From Planctomycetales bacterium (lineage in GTDB: Bacteria > Planctomycetota > Planctomycetia > Planctomycetales > Planctomycetaceae): DNA of 64,000 bases. The DNA is taken from the NCBI GenBank assembly GCA_026400835.1, contig JAPLOA010000048.1:124001-188000 (forward strand), read 5' to 3'. A model generated the notes under the pieces. It ran no database searches. It saw only the letters and a list, made by a program, of their open reading frames with translations, and had not been told where the DNA came from. Position numbers and translations under genes: made by a program. This document shows positions 16,496-29,192 of the stretch, piece after piece; the first letter of the stretch is position 1; every line of letters begins with the position of its first letter.

Positions 16496-17986
16496 TCAAA
16501 GCGAAGTGCCCGGCATTCTGATGCCTCGGTCACGCGGAAACTGGTGCCCCGTCATTCCGGTAAATGTGATTCGCTGTTCGTCACTTAGAACCGCCCCAAT
16601 ATCTTTACTTTGCCGATCCATAAACTCGCGAATCTTCTGACCACTCTCGAGGGCGCGTTTATGAAATTCCTCCTGCGAAACGGGTGGTGTCATCTCCTGC
16701 ACTGTTGGAATTTCCACCTGAGGTGCTGGACGTGTCTGAATAACGGCGATCGCTTTTGATTGTTCCTCGGTCAGATTCAGGGCCGCCTTGATTTCCGGTT
16801 TCTGCAATGCTGCCAAACCCAAACCTCGAAATCGTTCTTTTCCAAGAGTTGACGATTGTGCGGCCGTCAGAAGACCAACGGCTTTTGTATGAAACTGTCG
16901 ATTATGAGCATTCAGCAACTCATCAAAGGCTGCCCGCTTCTTGCTTTCGCGATCGTGATAGGCCTTCCGGCTGGACGCAATTTCAGCAACGATCTCAGGC
17001 CGCAGTTCGTCCAGAATCTTCGAAATTTCTTTCTGCTGAGCGTCGCTGAGTTTCAACTCTTTGACCAATTCTGGATGCTCAAACGCATCGTGCAAAACGA
17101 CCGTCGTCGTCACTTGCCCATCTTTAACTTCTGTTCTGATGTCGAGAGTCTCCCCATGCTGCCTCATTAGGCTAAGTCTAGCCTCCCTGCTAAGACGCTT
17201 TCGCTGACTGACCGGAGAACCGAGTTCCCGATAGGCCGCAGTCTGCTGTGCGTTCAATACCCTCATCGTGCGTTCGTTGAGTTGCCCCCGGGCATCCGAC
17301 TGGTGACTTGGTCCAGCAGCGGACTCTGTAGACTGCTTCGCCAACTCTGAGGCATTCAGCAATACCGTCATTGCGTCCGCCTCAGCCTCCCTGCGCAGAT
17401 CGTCGACCTGCGAAAACTGTTCGTCCGTGATTTCAAGCAGATCCTGAATTGCCGGTCGCTCAACGACAGATAGCAAATCTTCGTTGATCATGAGTTGATC
17501 AATCGATTCCTGATGATCGAGCAGAGAACGGTCGCCACGTTGACTCTCAAGGCTGGCCTGCAGAATCGCGTGTCGATTCCGACGCCGTAACGTTCTCTGT
17601 TGCTCTGGTGTGATGATTTTCATCCACTCAGCGTGAAGCTGATTCTCTTTTTCTGCTCTCATTTGTTCGATTGCGACACGAAAGCGACGATTCCTGAGTG
17701 ACGACTGACTGAGCATTCGAGAAAGTTGAGCAATGCTCATCTCTGCCGGAGTCTGCTCCGCCTGCGCTTTCTTCATGGCATCTTTCTGAGCAATCGAGAT
17801 GTCCTCTTTTAGTTGGCCGTAAGTGAGCCCGGAGGCAATTTGGTGCAACATTCGAAACGGGATGTCTTCAGACGATTGAAGTCCCGGCGTGGGCGTCTCG
17901 CTGCTCTGCTGAGCTTGCAGAAACGTCAAGCAAACCTTCATCTCCACTGACACAACGGCCACGATGACTAGTAGGCATCTCGACAT
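16496..17986 (-). CDS. Exported helical protein, CpxP/Spy/ZraP-like repeats
   Basis: 496 aa from the ATG at 17986, which has GGAG 6 bases upstream and opens a signal peptide (MSRCLLVIVAVVSVEMKVCL). The mature part is almost all charged helix with repeated short units of the form L-T/S-D/E-E/A-Q (TDEQFSQVDDL, LSDAQQKEISKIL, LTEEQSKAIAVI, ITPEQQRTLRRR), the hallmark of LTxxQ-type periplasmic proteins (CpxP, Spy, ZraP). It is three times their usual length, so several copies may be fused. Role: periplasmic chaperone or metal-stress protein, inferred. Divergent from the EF-hand gene, sharing 174 bases of promoter DNA. Confidence 0.6.
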   Translation of the reverse strand: MSRCLLVIVAVVSVEMKVCLTFLQAQQSSETPTPGLQSSEDIPFRMLHQIASGLTYGQLKEDISIAQKDAMKKAQAEQTPAEMSIAQLSRMLSQSSLRNRRFRVAIEQMRAEKENQLHAEWMKIITPEQQRTLRRRNRHAILQASLESQRGDRSLLDHQESIDQLMINEDLLSVVERPAIQDLLEITDEQFSQVDDLRREAEADAMTVLLNASELAKQSTESAAGPSHQSDARGQLNERTMRVLNAQQTAAYRELGSPVSQRKRLSREARLSLMRQHGETLDIRTEVKDGQVTTTVVLHDAFEHPELVKELKLSDAQQKEISKILDELRPEIVAEIASSRKAYHDRESKKRAAFDELLNAHNRQFHTKAVGLLTAAQSSTLGKERFRGLGLAALQKPEIKAALNLTEEQSKAIAVIQTRPAPQVEIPTVQEMTPPVSQEEFHKRALESGQKIREFMDRQSKDIGAVLSDEQRITFTGMTGHQFPRDRGIRMPGTSL

Positions 17987-18160
17987 GCAAAACTCCATTT
18001 TTGCAGAACTGCCAGAAATTCGTACGCTCCCCCGCGCACGTGCCCATGGAGGATACAAATGACCTCTATTGTGATACAAGAGGTCTTCATGACGGGTGCG
18101 AAAGCGACGGTGCAGTCACCGCTCGTCCTTGATGAAACGGAATCTCCCGGAGAATCTTCG

Positions 18161-18898
18161 ATGCAAACTCGGCTGAAGAATCTGTGCTGTGCTCTTGGCC
18201 TGCTTGCAGCGCTGCCTTCGATAAGTGTCTGCGCGCAAACTCCCGAGAACACTTCCTCAGCAGCCACGGTCTTTCTCAAGGCCGATCAGGACAGTGACAT
18301 GAGCTTGTCGAAAGCCGAGTATCAGACGCTGCGGGGTGAGTCGAAAGAAGTAGTTCGCGACTGGATCGTTTTTGATCTTAATGCAGACCAACTACTGTCT
18401 GAAACCGAGTTCCTGGCGATTCCTTCTGTTGGCGGAGTCTCCCGCGGTTCAATCCCGGATCCGTTTGCGGCAATGATTGATCGGTTGCTGGACGTGGTCA
18501 AGAAGCGAGCCACTGATAAGGCTGCAGATACAGACAAGATTGAATTCGCCCCGGGGATCTTTACGCAGAGTTTACGCCACGGGATCGACCAGGAGCTTTA
18601 TGGAAATGCAGATCCCAATTCGGACGGTGTTGTCAGCATGGCTGAAGCTCGATCCTTTCTGGAAATTCAATTCGGTATCCGACTCCCAGACAACGAATCT
18701 TTGCGATTCCCTGACGGACGCGTTGTCAATCACCATCTGTTCCAACACGCAGATGCAAAGTCTGGTGAAGAGCCAGATCTAAAGAATTCACTTCTCCGAC
18801 AAAATCAACATAAACGCCCACTGTGCATGGCACTCGTAAGGCGACCGCAGCATCTTTGCGATGGGCTGCCTGGAACGCGGATTCGTGCCGCTTTGTGA
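18161..18898 (+). CDS. Secreted EF-hand protein
   Basis: 245 aa from the ATG at 18161 (GGAG 9 bases upstream), signal peptide to about residue 24. EF-hand calcium loops are visible: KADQDSDMSLSKAEY, FDLNADQLLSETEF and NADPNSDGVVSMAEA. Typical of planctomycete exported Ca-binding proteins. After HHLFQHADAKSGEE the sequence turns into a basic tail that does not look like the family, so the 3' end may be shifted out of its original frame. Partner unknown. Confidence 0.7.
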   Translation: MQTRLKNLCCALGLLAALPSISVCAQTPENTSSAATVFLKADQDSDMSLSKAEYQTLRGESKEVVRDWIVFDLNADQLLSETEFLAIPSVGGVSRGSIPDPFAAMIDRLLDVVKKRATDKAADTDKIEFAPGIFTQSLRHGIDQELYGNADPNSDGVVSMAEARSFLEIQFGIRLPDNESLRFPDGRVVNHHLFQHADAKSGEEPDLKNSLLRQNQHKRPLCMALVRRPQHLCDGLPGTRIRAAL

Positions 18899-19213
18899 AT
18901 ACACTTCAGCTCAGGCTTTCGCCGAATGTTTCGGGCAACACCCCCGGACAAAATACCAACAACGCGGCCGCTTTGAATGGCAGAGTCACTGGCTGACCGA
19001 AAGAGCTTCCGTCTATCCCGACTCGAAGCGTCAGCGAGGGACCGAGTTGTTGTGCAAAAGCCTTCACTGATGTTTCTAACTGAGATTTCAAGGCATGGAA
19101 ATATCCGGAAGTTAACCTGGAACAATCCCTCACCGGGTCGTGCGGGTTCGCATGTTCTGTTCAAGACAGAGCTCTCTGCAAGAACTGATCTTATCCCTCT
19201 TCCATACCAATAA
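18899..19213. other. Intergenic, 315 bases
   Basis: Nothing supported. Several short overlapping frames on both strands show no family resemblance; some could be remains of the C-terminus of the EF-hand gene upstream. Confidence 0.3.
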
Positions 19214-20659
19214 TTACGCCAGCACGCCTTTGATCACGTTGCCGAAAACATCCGTCAGACTTTCGTCTCGGCCCTGATGAAAATAGGTCAGTTTTTCGTG
19301 ATCCAGTCCCATCAGATGCAGAATCGTTGCGTGCAGGTCATGCAGATGGACGCGATCAACGACGGCTTCGAAGCCGAACTCATCTGTCTCGCCATAAGTG
19401 ATACCGCCCTTCACGCCAGCTCCCGCGAGCCACATTGAGAAACCATAGGGATTATGATTTCGCCCGGGAGCATTCGGGCCTTCGCTGAATGGCATGCGTC
19501 CGAACTCACCGCCCCAGACAACCAGAGTTTCCTCCAGAAGTCCTCGTTCTTCCAGATCCGCCAGCAAAGCGGCAATCGGCTGATCCACCTCAGCTCCATG
19601 CCGGCCATGATTCTTCTCGATGCTTTCATGAGCATCCCAGGTCTCTTCCAGATGACCGCCTCCCGAATACAACTGCACAAAGCGAACACCTCGTTCGACA
19701 AGTCGTCGAGCCACCAAACAGTTGCGACCAAACTCATCCGTTGGTTGCTGACCAACGCCATACATCGCCAGCGTCTGCTCGGTCTCCTGAGTCAGATCAA
19801 CCGCCTCAGGTGCTTCTGTCTGCATGCGATAGGCGAGTTCATACGAGTTGATCCGCGATGCCAGTTCATCCCCGCCGGGACGTTGGGCCAGATGCTTTTC
19901 GTTCAGCCTGGCGAGCAGATCGAGTTGTTCGCGTTGAACTTCGCGGGTCACATAGTCCGGACCTCGCAGGTCCAGAATCGGATCACCGACAGGACGAAAC
20001 AGAGTGCCCTGGTACGCCGCCGACATAAAACCGCTGGACCAGTTCGGCTGACCGCTGATCGGACCTCCGCGTTTATCAAGAATCACGACGTAGCCGGGCA
20101 GGCTCTGATTTTCTGTGCCAAGTCCATACACGCACCATGAGCCCAGCGAAGGCCGACCAATAAACGTCTTACCAGTATTCATCGCCACTAGCGCGGAACC
20201 GTGAGCATGGCTGTCGGTGTGACACGACCTGATGACCGCCAGTTTGTCGGCATGTTTGCGGACGTTTGGAAAGTAGTCCGAGACCAGCAATCCGCTTTCA
20301 CCGCCCGGATGGAACCTGCGAAATGCGGGGGTCAGGTAACCCACCTTGCGACCGCCGGAGTTGATGTAATCTTTTCCGGCTGGTAATGGCTTGCCCGCAT
20401 ACTTTTCCAGCGATGGCTTATAGTCGAACGTATCCACCTGGCTCGGCGCGCCGTTCATCATCAGGAAAATGCAGGCCTTCGCCTTCGTCGGAATCTGCGG
20501 GGGGCGAACGGCCAGAGGACCTTTGTTGTCGCTGGCGATGGCCTGTTGGCCAAAGAAGCCATCTCCATCCAACAACGACGTCAACGCGAGGCCCGCGAAT
20601 CCGCCGCCCATCTGCCAGACGAATTCGCGTCGGGAATTTCCGCAGGGAAACATCTTCAT
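19214..20659 (-). CDS. DUF1501 protein (Tat-exported)
   Basis: 481 aa from ATG 20659. Twin-arginine signal NSRREFVWQMGGGFAGLALT; then the DUF1501 body, related to the alkaline phosphatase/sulfatase fold: FLMMNGAPSQVDTFDYKP near the start, RSCHTDSHAHGSALVAMNTG mid-way, and VWGGEFGRMPFSEG near the end. Planctomycete genomes carry dozens, usually paired with DUF1549/DUF1553 cytochrome proteins; this one has no such partner beside it. Molecular function unproven. Confidence 0.9.
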   Translation of the reverse strand: MKMFPCGNSRREFVWQMGGGFAGLALTSLLDGDGFFGQQAIASDNKGPLAVRPPQIPTKAKACIFLMMNGAPSQVDTFDYKPSLEKYAGKPLPAGKDYINSGGRKVGYLTPAFRRFHPGGESGLLVSDYFPNVRKHADKLAVIRSCHTDSHAHGSALVAMNTGKTFIGRPSLGSWCVYGLGTENQSLPGYVVILDKRGGPISGQPNWSSGFMSAAYQGTLFRPVGDPILDLRGPDYVTREVQREQLDLLARLNEKHLAQRPGGDELASRINSYELAYRMQTEAPEAVDLTQETEQTLAMYGVGQQPTDEFGRNCLVARRLVERGVRFVQLYSGGGHLEETWDAHESIEKNHGRHGAEVDQPIAALLADLEERGLLEETLVVWGGEFGRMPFSEGPNAPGRNHNPYGFSMWLAGAGVKGGITYGETDEFGFEAVVDRVHLHDLHATILHLMGLDHEKLTYFHQGRDESLTDVFGNVIKGVLA

Positions 20660-20727
20660 GGGGGATGGCCTCAACTCTGGCACTGATTTCGACTGAACGA
20701 ATCTTCAGGCCACAGTCTACCAACCCG

Positions 20728-23439
<2,712 letters not shown>

Positions 23440-23507
23440 CAGGGTCAGTACAGTTTTGGGATTTCCGACAATTCGCACGGCTCCAGTTTGAGTCGCGGGA
23501 ACGCGAG

Positions 23508-23708
23508 TTGTACCCGGAACATGATCCAATCGCACGAGTATGCGATGGAAATCCCACACACATCAGAATCCACGGCGCACGGATGTACGGTAAAGCGGCC
23601 TTTGAGCGATTTCAGACGATGCTTTTCGCGCTGGAAGAGGCATTACTTACAGAGTTTTGCTTTCACTATGAACCGCCCGACGAGCCGCCTGTGGGTCATT
23701 GTTTCTGA
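23508..23708 (+). pseudogene. Possible decayed gene, unrecognised
   Basis: The frame is open on the plus strand from about 23430 to the stop at 23708 and reads like real protein (FESRERELYPEHDPIARVCD; later FERFQTMLFALEEALLTEF), but it has no ATG before 23582 and no ribosome site. It overlaps the 5' edge of the GH63 reading frame on the other strand. Coordinates given start at a TTG. Either a small gene with a rare start or the tail of a lost one. Confidence 0.3.
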
Positions 23709-23714
23709 ACAGGC

Positions 23715-26700
23715 CTAAGGAAGTGCTCCGGCGGCTTCGAGTTCTTCCGCGCGTTTGCGATGGTCGTTGGCCATTTGAGTATCGTTGATACCGAGATAAG
23801 CTTTCTCCAGCAATCGATGCAGCTCAGCACTTTTAGCGCGGTGATGCAGCGATTGTGTCAGATCGGCGATCGCATCCGGCCAGCGTTCCATGGCCACATA
23901 AACTTCGCCGCGAGTCGACAATGCATCGGGATGATCCGGCAATAGAGTCAAAGTTTCATTGGCCAACTGCAACGCTCGATCTTTCGAATCTCCACCGCCG
24001 CGAACAATCGCCGTTGCAAGGTTATTGAGGACCATCGGGTCGCGGCCGCGAGTCTGCAGATTGGCTTGTTCCAGCCATACTTTGGCTTTGTCACAACGGT
24101 TCATCATCAACGCATGCATGCCAAGAAGATTCAGTACGGTCGCTCCGTGAGTTCCCTCGAGACGCAACTGCCGCAACATTTCATCTGCACCGGAAGCTGC
24201 CGGGTGATTTGAAAGGCTAAGACGTGAAAGTCGGTCTATCGCCTGATTCGCAGTCGCGGCACAGGCATAGGCATCGTCGAGTAGTTCGAGAAGTTTCTGC
24301 GGTTCCGCGGCACTACCCTCTGCAGAGATGGGCGCGATCAGGTCCCCCGAAAGAGGATTCCTCTTATAGCCGGTTAATTGGTCAAACTCGGCGATTGAGG
24401 CTTGCCCGTACAACGCTGCAAGTTCGGCCGGTTCAGGGATGGCACTGGTTTCCGGGGAAACAGCAAACCGGGCCAGCTGAGTCTTCACTTCAGAAGATCG
24501 CCCTGCCACAAGCAGCGCGCGGGCGAGCCTTGCATTTGCAGCCACGTCATCTGGTTGCTCTGCGAGCTTTACTTTGGCCTCGGACACCAGGGTTTCCACA
24601 AGTTTACTACCTTCTTCGATCTGTCCGTTACGAAGTTTTAGTCGAGCCAAATCCAAACGAAGCTCAGGCTTCTGCGTCGCTGCTGGAGTGAAAACATCAA
24701 TGGCTCCAGCCTCATCGCCGGCGGCCATGAGGAGTTCTCCCAGAAGAATTCGCTTTCCCCAATCGTCGGGTGTCTCTTGAAGTGATTTCTCCCACTGCTG
24801 AATAGCCTCCCGCAGAGACTCAGGCGGAAAAGTTGCCCCAAGCGCCTGAAGTTTGGAGAGCATCTGCACCGCGGAAACCTGTAAAGGGTCTCGCTGCAGC
24901 GACTGTAGCACAACCGGAATTCCAGCGTCTCGATTCAAGACCGACGCACCAAGTCGACGTTCGAGCTGCATCAGTTCGAAATCATTCAATGCTCGACTTA
25001 GCTGCGGATCATTTTTTTGCTGTATCCCTGCCAACAGTAGTTCGCGAGCCTGTGCCTCCTGATTAGCAACAATCAGAGTTTCTGCCAAAGCTATTCGAGT
25101 CTTCGCATTGGAGCGATCGGAGGATAGTTGCTTCGTCAAATGCTCCAGCGCCAGTTGGGTCGCCTTTGCAATCTCCTGAGGATCGCGATTTAGCTGTTTC
25201 CGGAGTTTTGCGACGGCCAGATAGTTTTCGGGATCAATGGCCGCGGCCTCAGACAGGGCCTGTTCTGCTAGTCTCCATTCTCTGCGACCGGCATAGATCT
25301 GAGCAAGCATCAGATGCGCCTGAAGATTTCGGGGGGATTGACCCAGCACATGCTTCAAATGTCGCTCAATCTGCTCGCTCGAGAGTGGCAGGATTGGTTT
25401 CGGCTGAATAGCCTGATTGGCCAGCCACAAATGAGCCTCCAGATGTCCCGGTCGATTTTCCGGTGCCATCCCGGCGATCTCACTTAATCCCTCCGCTGTC
25501 TTCCCGTGGCTGAGCATGAATTGTGCAAGTCGATAGCGATAGGCCAATTCTGTTGGTCGAAGGCTTGCAAGCGCTCTCAGATAGGTTTCCTGTCTGGCGA
25601 CATCTTTGGCCGTTACGGCGGTATTGAAGGCTTCTTCGTATTGCGCGAGAATCGTATCCACCGAAGAATGCCGTTGCCACGAAACCATGATCGTTCCCGC
25701 CACCAACAGCAGAAGAAACGGGAATCCGGCCACGAGCTTGCTTTTACCTCGAGAGAACAACCACGATTCCAGCCAGCCAACACCAAACTGAAACCAAAGC
25801 ACCGGGCTGATCAGCGCGCTCCATGGTGCGTATTCACGACGCTCGGCTTCAGTGACTCGGCTATCCAGAACTTTTGGTGTCTGTATCGCAGCAAATCTGT
25901 TGTCGCTTGTCGGGAGCACCGCAAAAAGTTTGTTCCATACTGCGATCAGCGGGTTGAAGTACAGACTCCCGCCGCCGTGACGTCGTACGTCGAGGACTGG
26001 AGCAAACAAAAACTCCAGCAGCCGGTCAGCGCTCATCAGGAAAGCAGCAGCCAGTGCTAAACACAAATATCCCAGTGCATCATGAGGCCAGCCCGTGGAG
26101 AGATCGGCTGCGTTGCGGTTCCAGGCCACAGCAATCGTGACGACTCGCAGGATGTTCATCATGCCGGAGAGAATCAGGCCGACTGCCAGCAATAGCCCCC
26201 CGTGAATCAATGAGCGACGCTTAAGGCAGAAGACCAGAGCGGCGAGGAACAGAATTGTGAACAGAGACTGTACGCCGCTGCAGGCTTCTTCAACCAGGAA
26301 ACTCTTGCCCGGAAAACTCAGGACATTGCCTTCCCGATAATGCAACATGCCGGTTCGGTGTAAAACTCTGCTGGCAACAGAAGTCGTGACTCGCTGAAGC
26401 CACATGATGACGGGTTCGTCATAGTTGAGGGGCAGCCGAATGGTAACCAGCGGCAGAGTCGCAAGATAAAGCAACGAAAGCTGATAGCCCTCATCAAGGC
26501 TCGCCAGGCACCATGCTGTCATCAGGCAGACAAGCCCTGCTGCGAAGAACCATGGAGACATGAGATAACTACCGGCAGCGAGGCAGCAGACATCAGCCGC
26601 AAGCAACGCTGAGGAGATCCAATTCCAGTGTTCCGGTTGTGGACTTTTCCGAGTCGCAAAAAGCGCAATGAATGCGATAATCGCGAAGGGGAAGAACTGG

Positions 26701-26828
26701 TAGTGCTGCCTCGGCCATAACTCGACGTAATAACGCGCAACGATTGGCAGGTGGACTGCGATCAGCAACGATAGTTGCCAGCGTGAGAATACGAACTGTT
26801 GAATGTCTTTTAAAATTTGATATCGCAC
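23715..26828 (-). CDS. xrtU: Exosortase U fused to a long TPR domain
   Basis: 1037 aa, GTG start at 26828 after AGGG. Residues 1-290 are a polytopic exosortase with the catalytic triad: Cys183 in LVEEACSGVQSL, Arg228 in MMNILRVV and His249 in WPHDALGY. From about 350 a single membrane helix (FPFLLLLVAGTIMVSW) leads into roughly 600 residues of TPR-like helical repeats (AHLMLAQIYAGRREWRLAEQ and later units). Exosortases cleave PEP-CTERM-like sorting tails of exported proteins; the TPR part presumably docks partners or substrates on the outer face. I saw no obvious sorting-tail protein in this window. Confidence 0.85.
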   Translation of the reverse strand: MRYQILKDIQQFVFSRWQLSLLIAVHLPIVARYYVELWPRQHYQFFPFAIIAFIALFATRKSPQPEHWNWISSALLAADVCCLAAGSYLMSPWFFAAGLVCLMTAWCLASLDEGYQLSLLYLATLPLVTIRLPLNYDEPVIMWLQRVTTSVASRVLHRTGMLHYREGNVLSFPGKSFLVEEACSGVQSLFTILFLAALVFCLKRRSLIHGGLLLAVGLILSGMMNILRVVTIAVAWNRNAADLSTGWPHDALGYLCLALAAAFLMSADRLLEFLFAPVLDVRRHGGGSLYFNPLIAVWNKLFAVLPTSDNRFAAIQTPKVLDSRVTEAERREYAPWSALISPVLWFQFGVGWLESWLFSRGKSKLVAGFPFLLLLVAGTIMVSWQRHSSVDTILAQYEEAFNTAVTAKDVARQETYLRALASLRPTELAYRYRLAQFMLSHGKTAEGLSEIAGMAPENRPGHLEAHLWLANQAIQPKPILPLSSEQIERHLKHVLGQSPRNLQAHLMLAQIYAGRREWRLAEQALSEAAAIDPENYLAVAKLRKQLNRDPQEIAKATQLALEHLTKQLSSDRSNAKTRIALAETLIVANQEAQARELLLAGIQQKNDPQLSRALNDFELMQLERRLGASVLNRDAGIPVVLQSLQRDPLQVSAVQMLSKLQALGATFPPESLREAIQQWEKSLQETPDDWGKRILLGELLMAAGDEAGAIDVFTPAATQKPELRLDLARLKLRNGQIEEGSKLVETLVSEAKVKLAEQPDDVAANARLARALLVAGRSSEVKTQLARFAVSPETSAIPEPAELAALYGQASIAEFDQLTGYKRNPLSGDLIAPISAEGSAAEPQKLLELLDDAYACAATANQAIDRLSRLSLSNHPAASGADEMLRQLRLEGTHGATVLNLLGMHALMMNRCDKAKVWLEQANLQTRGRDPMVLNNLATAIVRGGGDSKDRALQLANETLTLLPDHPDALSTRGEVYVAMERWPDAIADLTQSLHHRAKSAELHRLLEKAYLGINDTQMANDHRKRAEELEAAGALP

Positions 26829-27382
26829 GGAGTTACCCTGGGGCGAGGAAAGTCAAATTATTCTGTACGCGGCCAAGATTGAGTTAATGATCTGAATAAT
26901 GTACTCCGCGAACACCCAGCCTCAATTTATGCCGCCTGAAGAATAAGTTCCGTGTTCACTCTGAAATCATCTCTTTTCCACCCCCAGCCTCGCAATCATA
27001 AATGTCGCAATTCCTTCCGGCCAAACGAATAACCTGCGGATCGTGACGCAGAAAACACTCATTTTCCCCGACCTGGCTCCCTGTTGATGAGACGGCGAGG
27101 TCGCTCGTTGACTTTTGCTCAGTAGACTGCCACCCTCTCGCCCTGTTCTTTGCGCGAGAAAGGTCCTCGCGCGAGATCGTTATGGCCCGATTTCTGGCAA
27201 TTCAGCGGGATCATTCGCTTTTACCCGGGAAGATCTTGTCTCGAACTGTATCCGGGTAAGATTTCTGGCCTGACGCTGAGAATTTGCCTGGTAAGACACA
27301 AAACACGTTCATGGGGGTGCAACGCCATGCTGAACCCCGACCACGCTTTCAGTCTTAATGTTCTCTCAGAATTGATGTACGT
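26829..27382. other. Intergenic, 554 bases, holds repeat A copy 1
   Basis: Bases 26891-26946 are a copy of dispersed repeat A (core CCGCGAACACCC). Further right, three imperfect copies of a CCGGG-AAGAT-like 15-mer lie at 27224, 27251 and 27286. No gene supported. Confidence 0.5.
26891..26946 (+). repeat. Dispersed repeat A, copy 1
   Basis: Shares the core CCGCGAACACCC-GCCTCA and the end GAATAA with copies at 39801-39856 and 50197-50250. This copy is the most divergent of the three (GCCGCCTGAA in place of ACCGTGCAAA). Confidence 0.6.
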
Positions 27383-28987
27383 ATGCTCCTGAGAATTACA
27401 AATCTCAGAACTCCTGTTGAACTGCCCGAGCACGAATTGCCCGGTGAAGTTGCTAACCGTCTGGATGTTCCGCTGGCTGATCTTCAGGGCCTGAAGATTC
27501 TGCGCAAGAGCATGGATGCGCGGAACCGGTTTCGACTGGAGTATGTTTACTCGCTCAGTCTGACGATTGCGGATGCGGATATTGATCGGTTTCGCCATGG
27601 TTATGGAATTGATGTGTCCGAGTGGGAAACTCCGGAATTCGAACATCCAGTTCCGGGAGATCAGCCGCTGCCGCATCGCCCGGTCATCGTCGGCTCTGGT
27701 CCGGCCGGTTTGCTGGCGGGGTACTTCCTGGCTCTGGAGGGTTACCGACCTCTGATTATCGAACGAGGTCAGGCGGTGAAAGAACGCGTGCCTGCGATTC
27801 GAAAATTCGATTCGGGTGGCGAACACGATAACGAAAACAACTACCTGTTCGGCGAAGGTGGAGCAGGTTGCTTCAGCGATGGAAAACTAACCTGCCGTAT
27901 CACCGGTCCGGATGTCGACTGGGTGTTGCAGAGCTTTGTTGATTGCGGCGGTCGATCGTCTTTGGTTTATGAGCATCGTCCCCATCTCGGCAGCAACAAG
28001 CTGCCCATGATCTGTCGCAACTATCGACGGAAGATCGAGGAACTTGGAGGCGAGTATCGCTTTGGCTGTCGAATGGAGGGGATGAGGTTTGAAGATGGCC
28101 GTTTGGCCGGAATTGAAACTTCGTCGGGATTTATTCCAACCTCAGTCTGCGTGCTGGCGATCGGCCATAGTGCTCGCGACACCTACGAAATGTTGCTGGA
28201 GACTGGCTTACCGTTGCAGCAAAAAGCATTTCAGCTTGGATTGCGTATTGAGCAGCCGCAGGAAGTTGTCAACGCCCGGAAGTATGGTCGCGATGAATAT
28301 TTGACTCTGCTTGGTGCGGCGGATTATTCGATTGTCGCGAAAGGCCAGAAGGATCTTTTCACGTTCTGCATGTGCGCGGGCGGGGTTGTGATTCCCAGCG
28401 TGTCTGAGCCGAACATGTATTGTTCAAATGGCATGAGCAACTCCCGTCATGATTCGACATTTGCCAACAGCGGTCTGGTCGTCACCCTGGAACCTCATGA
28501 ATTCGGCAGTTCTCATCCCCTGGCGGGCGTGCATGTGCAGCGGCAATATGAATCTCTCGCCTTTCAAATGACCGGAGGCGACTACAAGGCCCCCGTTCAA
28601 CGAGCCCGCGATTTCCTCGCGAACCGCACACCGTCACCGAACGAACACTTGCCGTCGTCTTATGAACGAGGAACCTCCGCGAGAAATCTGTCTGCCGTTT
28701 TGCCGCCGCCAATCCTGAAGGCAATGATGGCCGGCTTACCGCTCATGGATCATCAGTGGAAAGGTCAGTACCTCAAAGACGCAGTGCTCGCCGGGCCGGA
28801 GATGCGAGGCAGTTCGCCGGTACGCATTGATCGAGATCACCAGACGATGGAGATTCCGGCAATGCCAGGAGTCTATCCAGTCGGCGAAGGAGCGGGCTAT
28901 GCAGGCGGAATTGTCACCGCCGCCGTCGATGGCCTGCGTGCCGCAAAGAAGATAGTTGCTCGCTATCGTTGCACAGAAGATGCATAG
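27383..28987 (+). CDS. FAD-dependent dehydrogenase (COG2509 type)
   Basis: 534 aa. Residues 1-95 form the small N-terminal domain typical of this family; the dinucleotide-binding motif VIVGSGPAGLLAGYFLALEG begins near residue 101, followed by LIIERG. Later family signatures are LFGEGGAGCFSDGKL, LAIGHSARDTYEML and, at the C-terminus, GVYPVGEGAGYAGGIVTAAV for FAD. Cytosolic flavoprotein related to geranylgeranyl/alpha-glycerophosphate-type oxidoreductases; substrate unknown. Monocistronic, start ATG at 27383 with no clear ribosome site. Confidence 0.9.
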   Translation: MLLRITNLRTPVELPEHELPGEVANRLDVPLADLQGLKILRKSMDARNRFRLEYVYSLSLTIADADIDRFRHGYGIDVSEWETPEFEHPVPGDQPLPHRPVIVGSGPAGLLAGYFLALEGYRPLIIERGQAVKERVPAIRKFDSGGEHDNENNYLFGEGGAGCFSDGKLTCRITGPDVDWVLQSFVDCGGRSSLVYEHRPHLGSNKLPMICRNYRRKIEELGGEYRFGCRMEGMRFEDGRLAGIETSSGFIPTSVCVLAIGHSARDTYEMLLETGLPLQQKAFQLGLRIEQPQEVVNARKYGRDEYLTLLGAADYSIVAKGQKDLFTFCMCAGGVVIPSVSEPNMYCSNGMSNSRHDSTFANSGLVVTLEPHEFGSSHPLAGVHVQRQYESLAFQMTGGDYKAPVQRARDFLANRTPSPNEHLPSSYERGTSARNLSAVLPPPILKAMMAGLPLMDHQWKGQYLKDAVLAGPEMRGSSPVRIDRDHQTMEIPAMPGVYPVGEGAGYAGGIVTAAVDGLRAAKKIVARYRCTEDA

Positions 28988-29192
28988 GCGGTGAGTTGCA
29001 GGGCAGGCGAATTCGGAATGGCTTTGACTTCTGCGTCGTGGAGTTCGTCAACAACACAAGAAACGATCTCAGCAGAATTCGTCACAGCACGGCTGCTCAA
29101 GACTCAGCGCGGCACCGATTGTGTCACAGCCGACTTGATCGCTAAAGTATTCCCCGCGTCGAATCGTTTCCGTCAGCCGGGGGATTACTGCT

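Noticed and set aside
27221-27826. 201-codon minus-strand frame across the FAD dehydrogenase start
   Set aside because: Antisense shadow without family resemblance.
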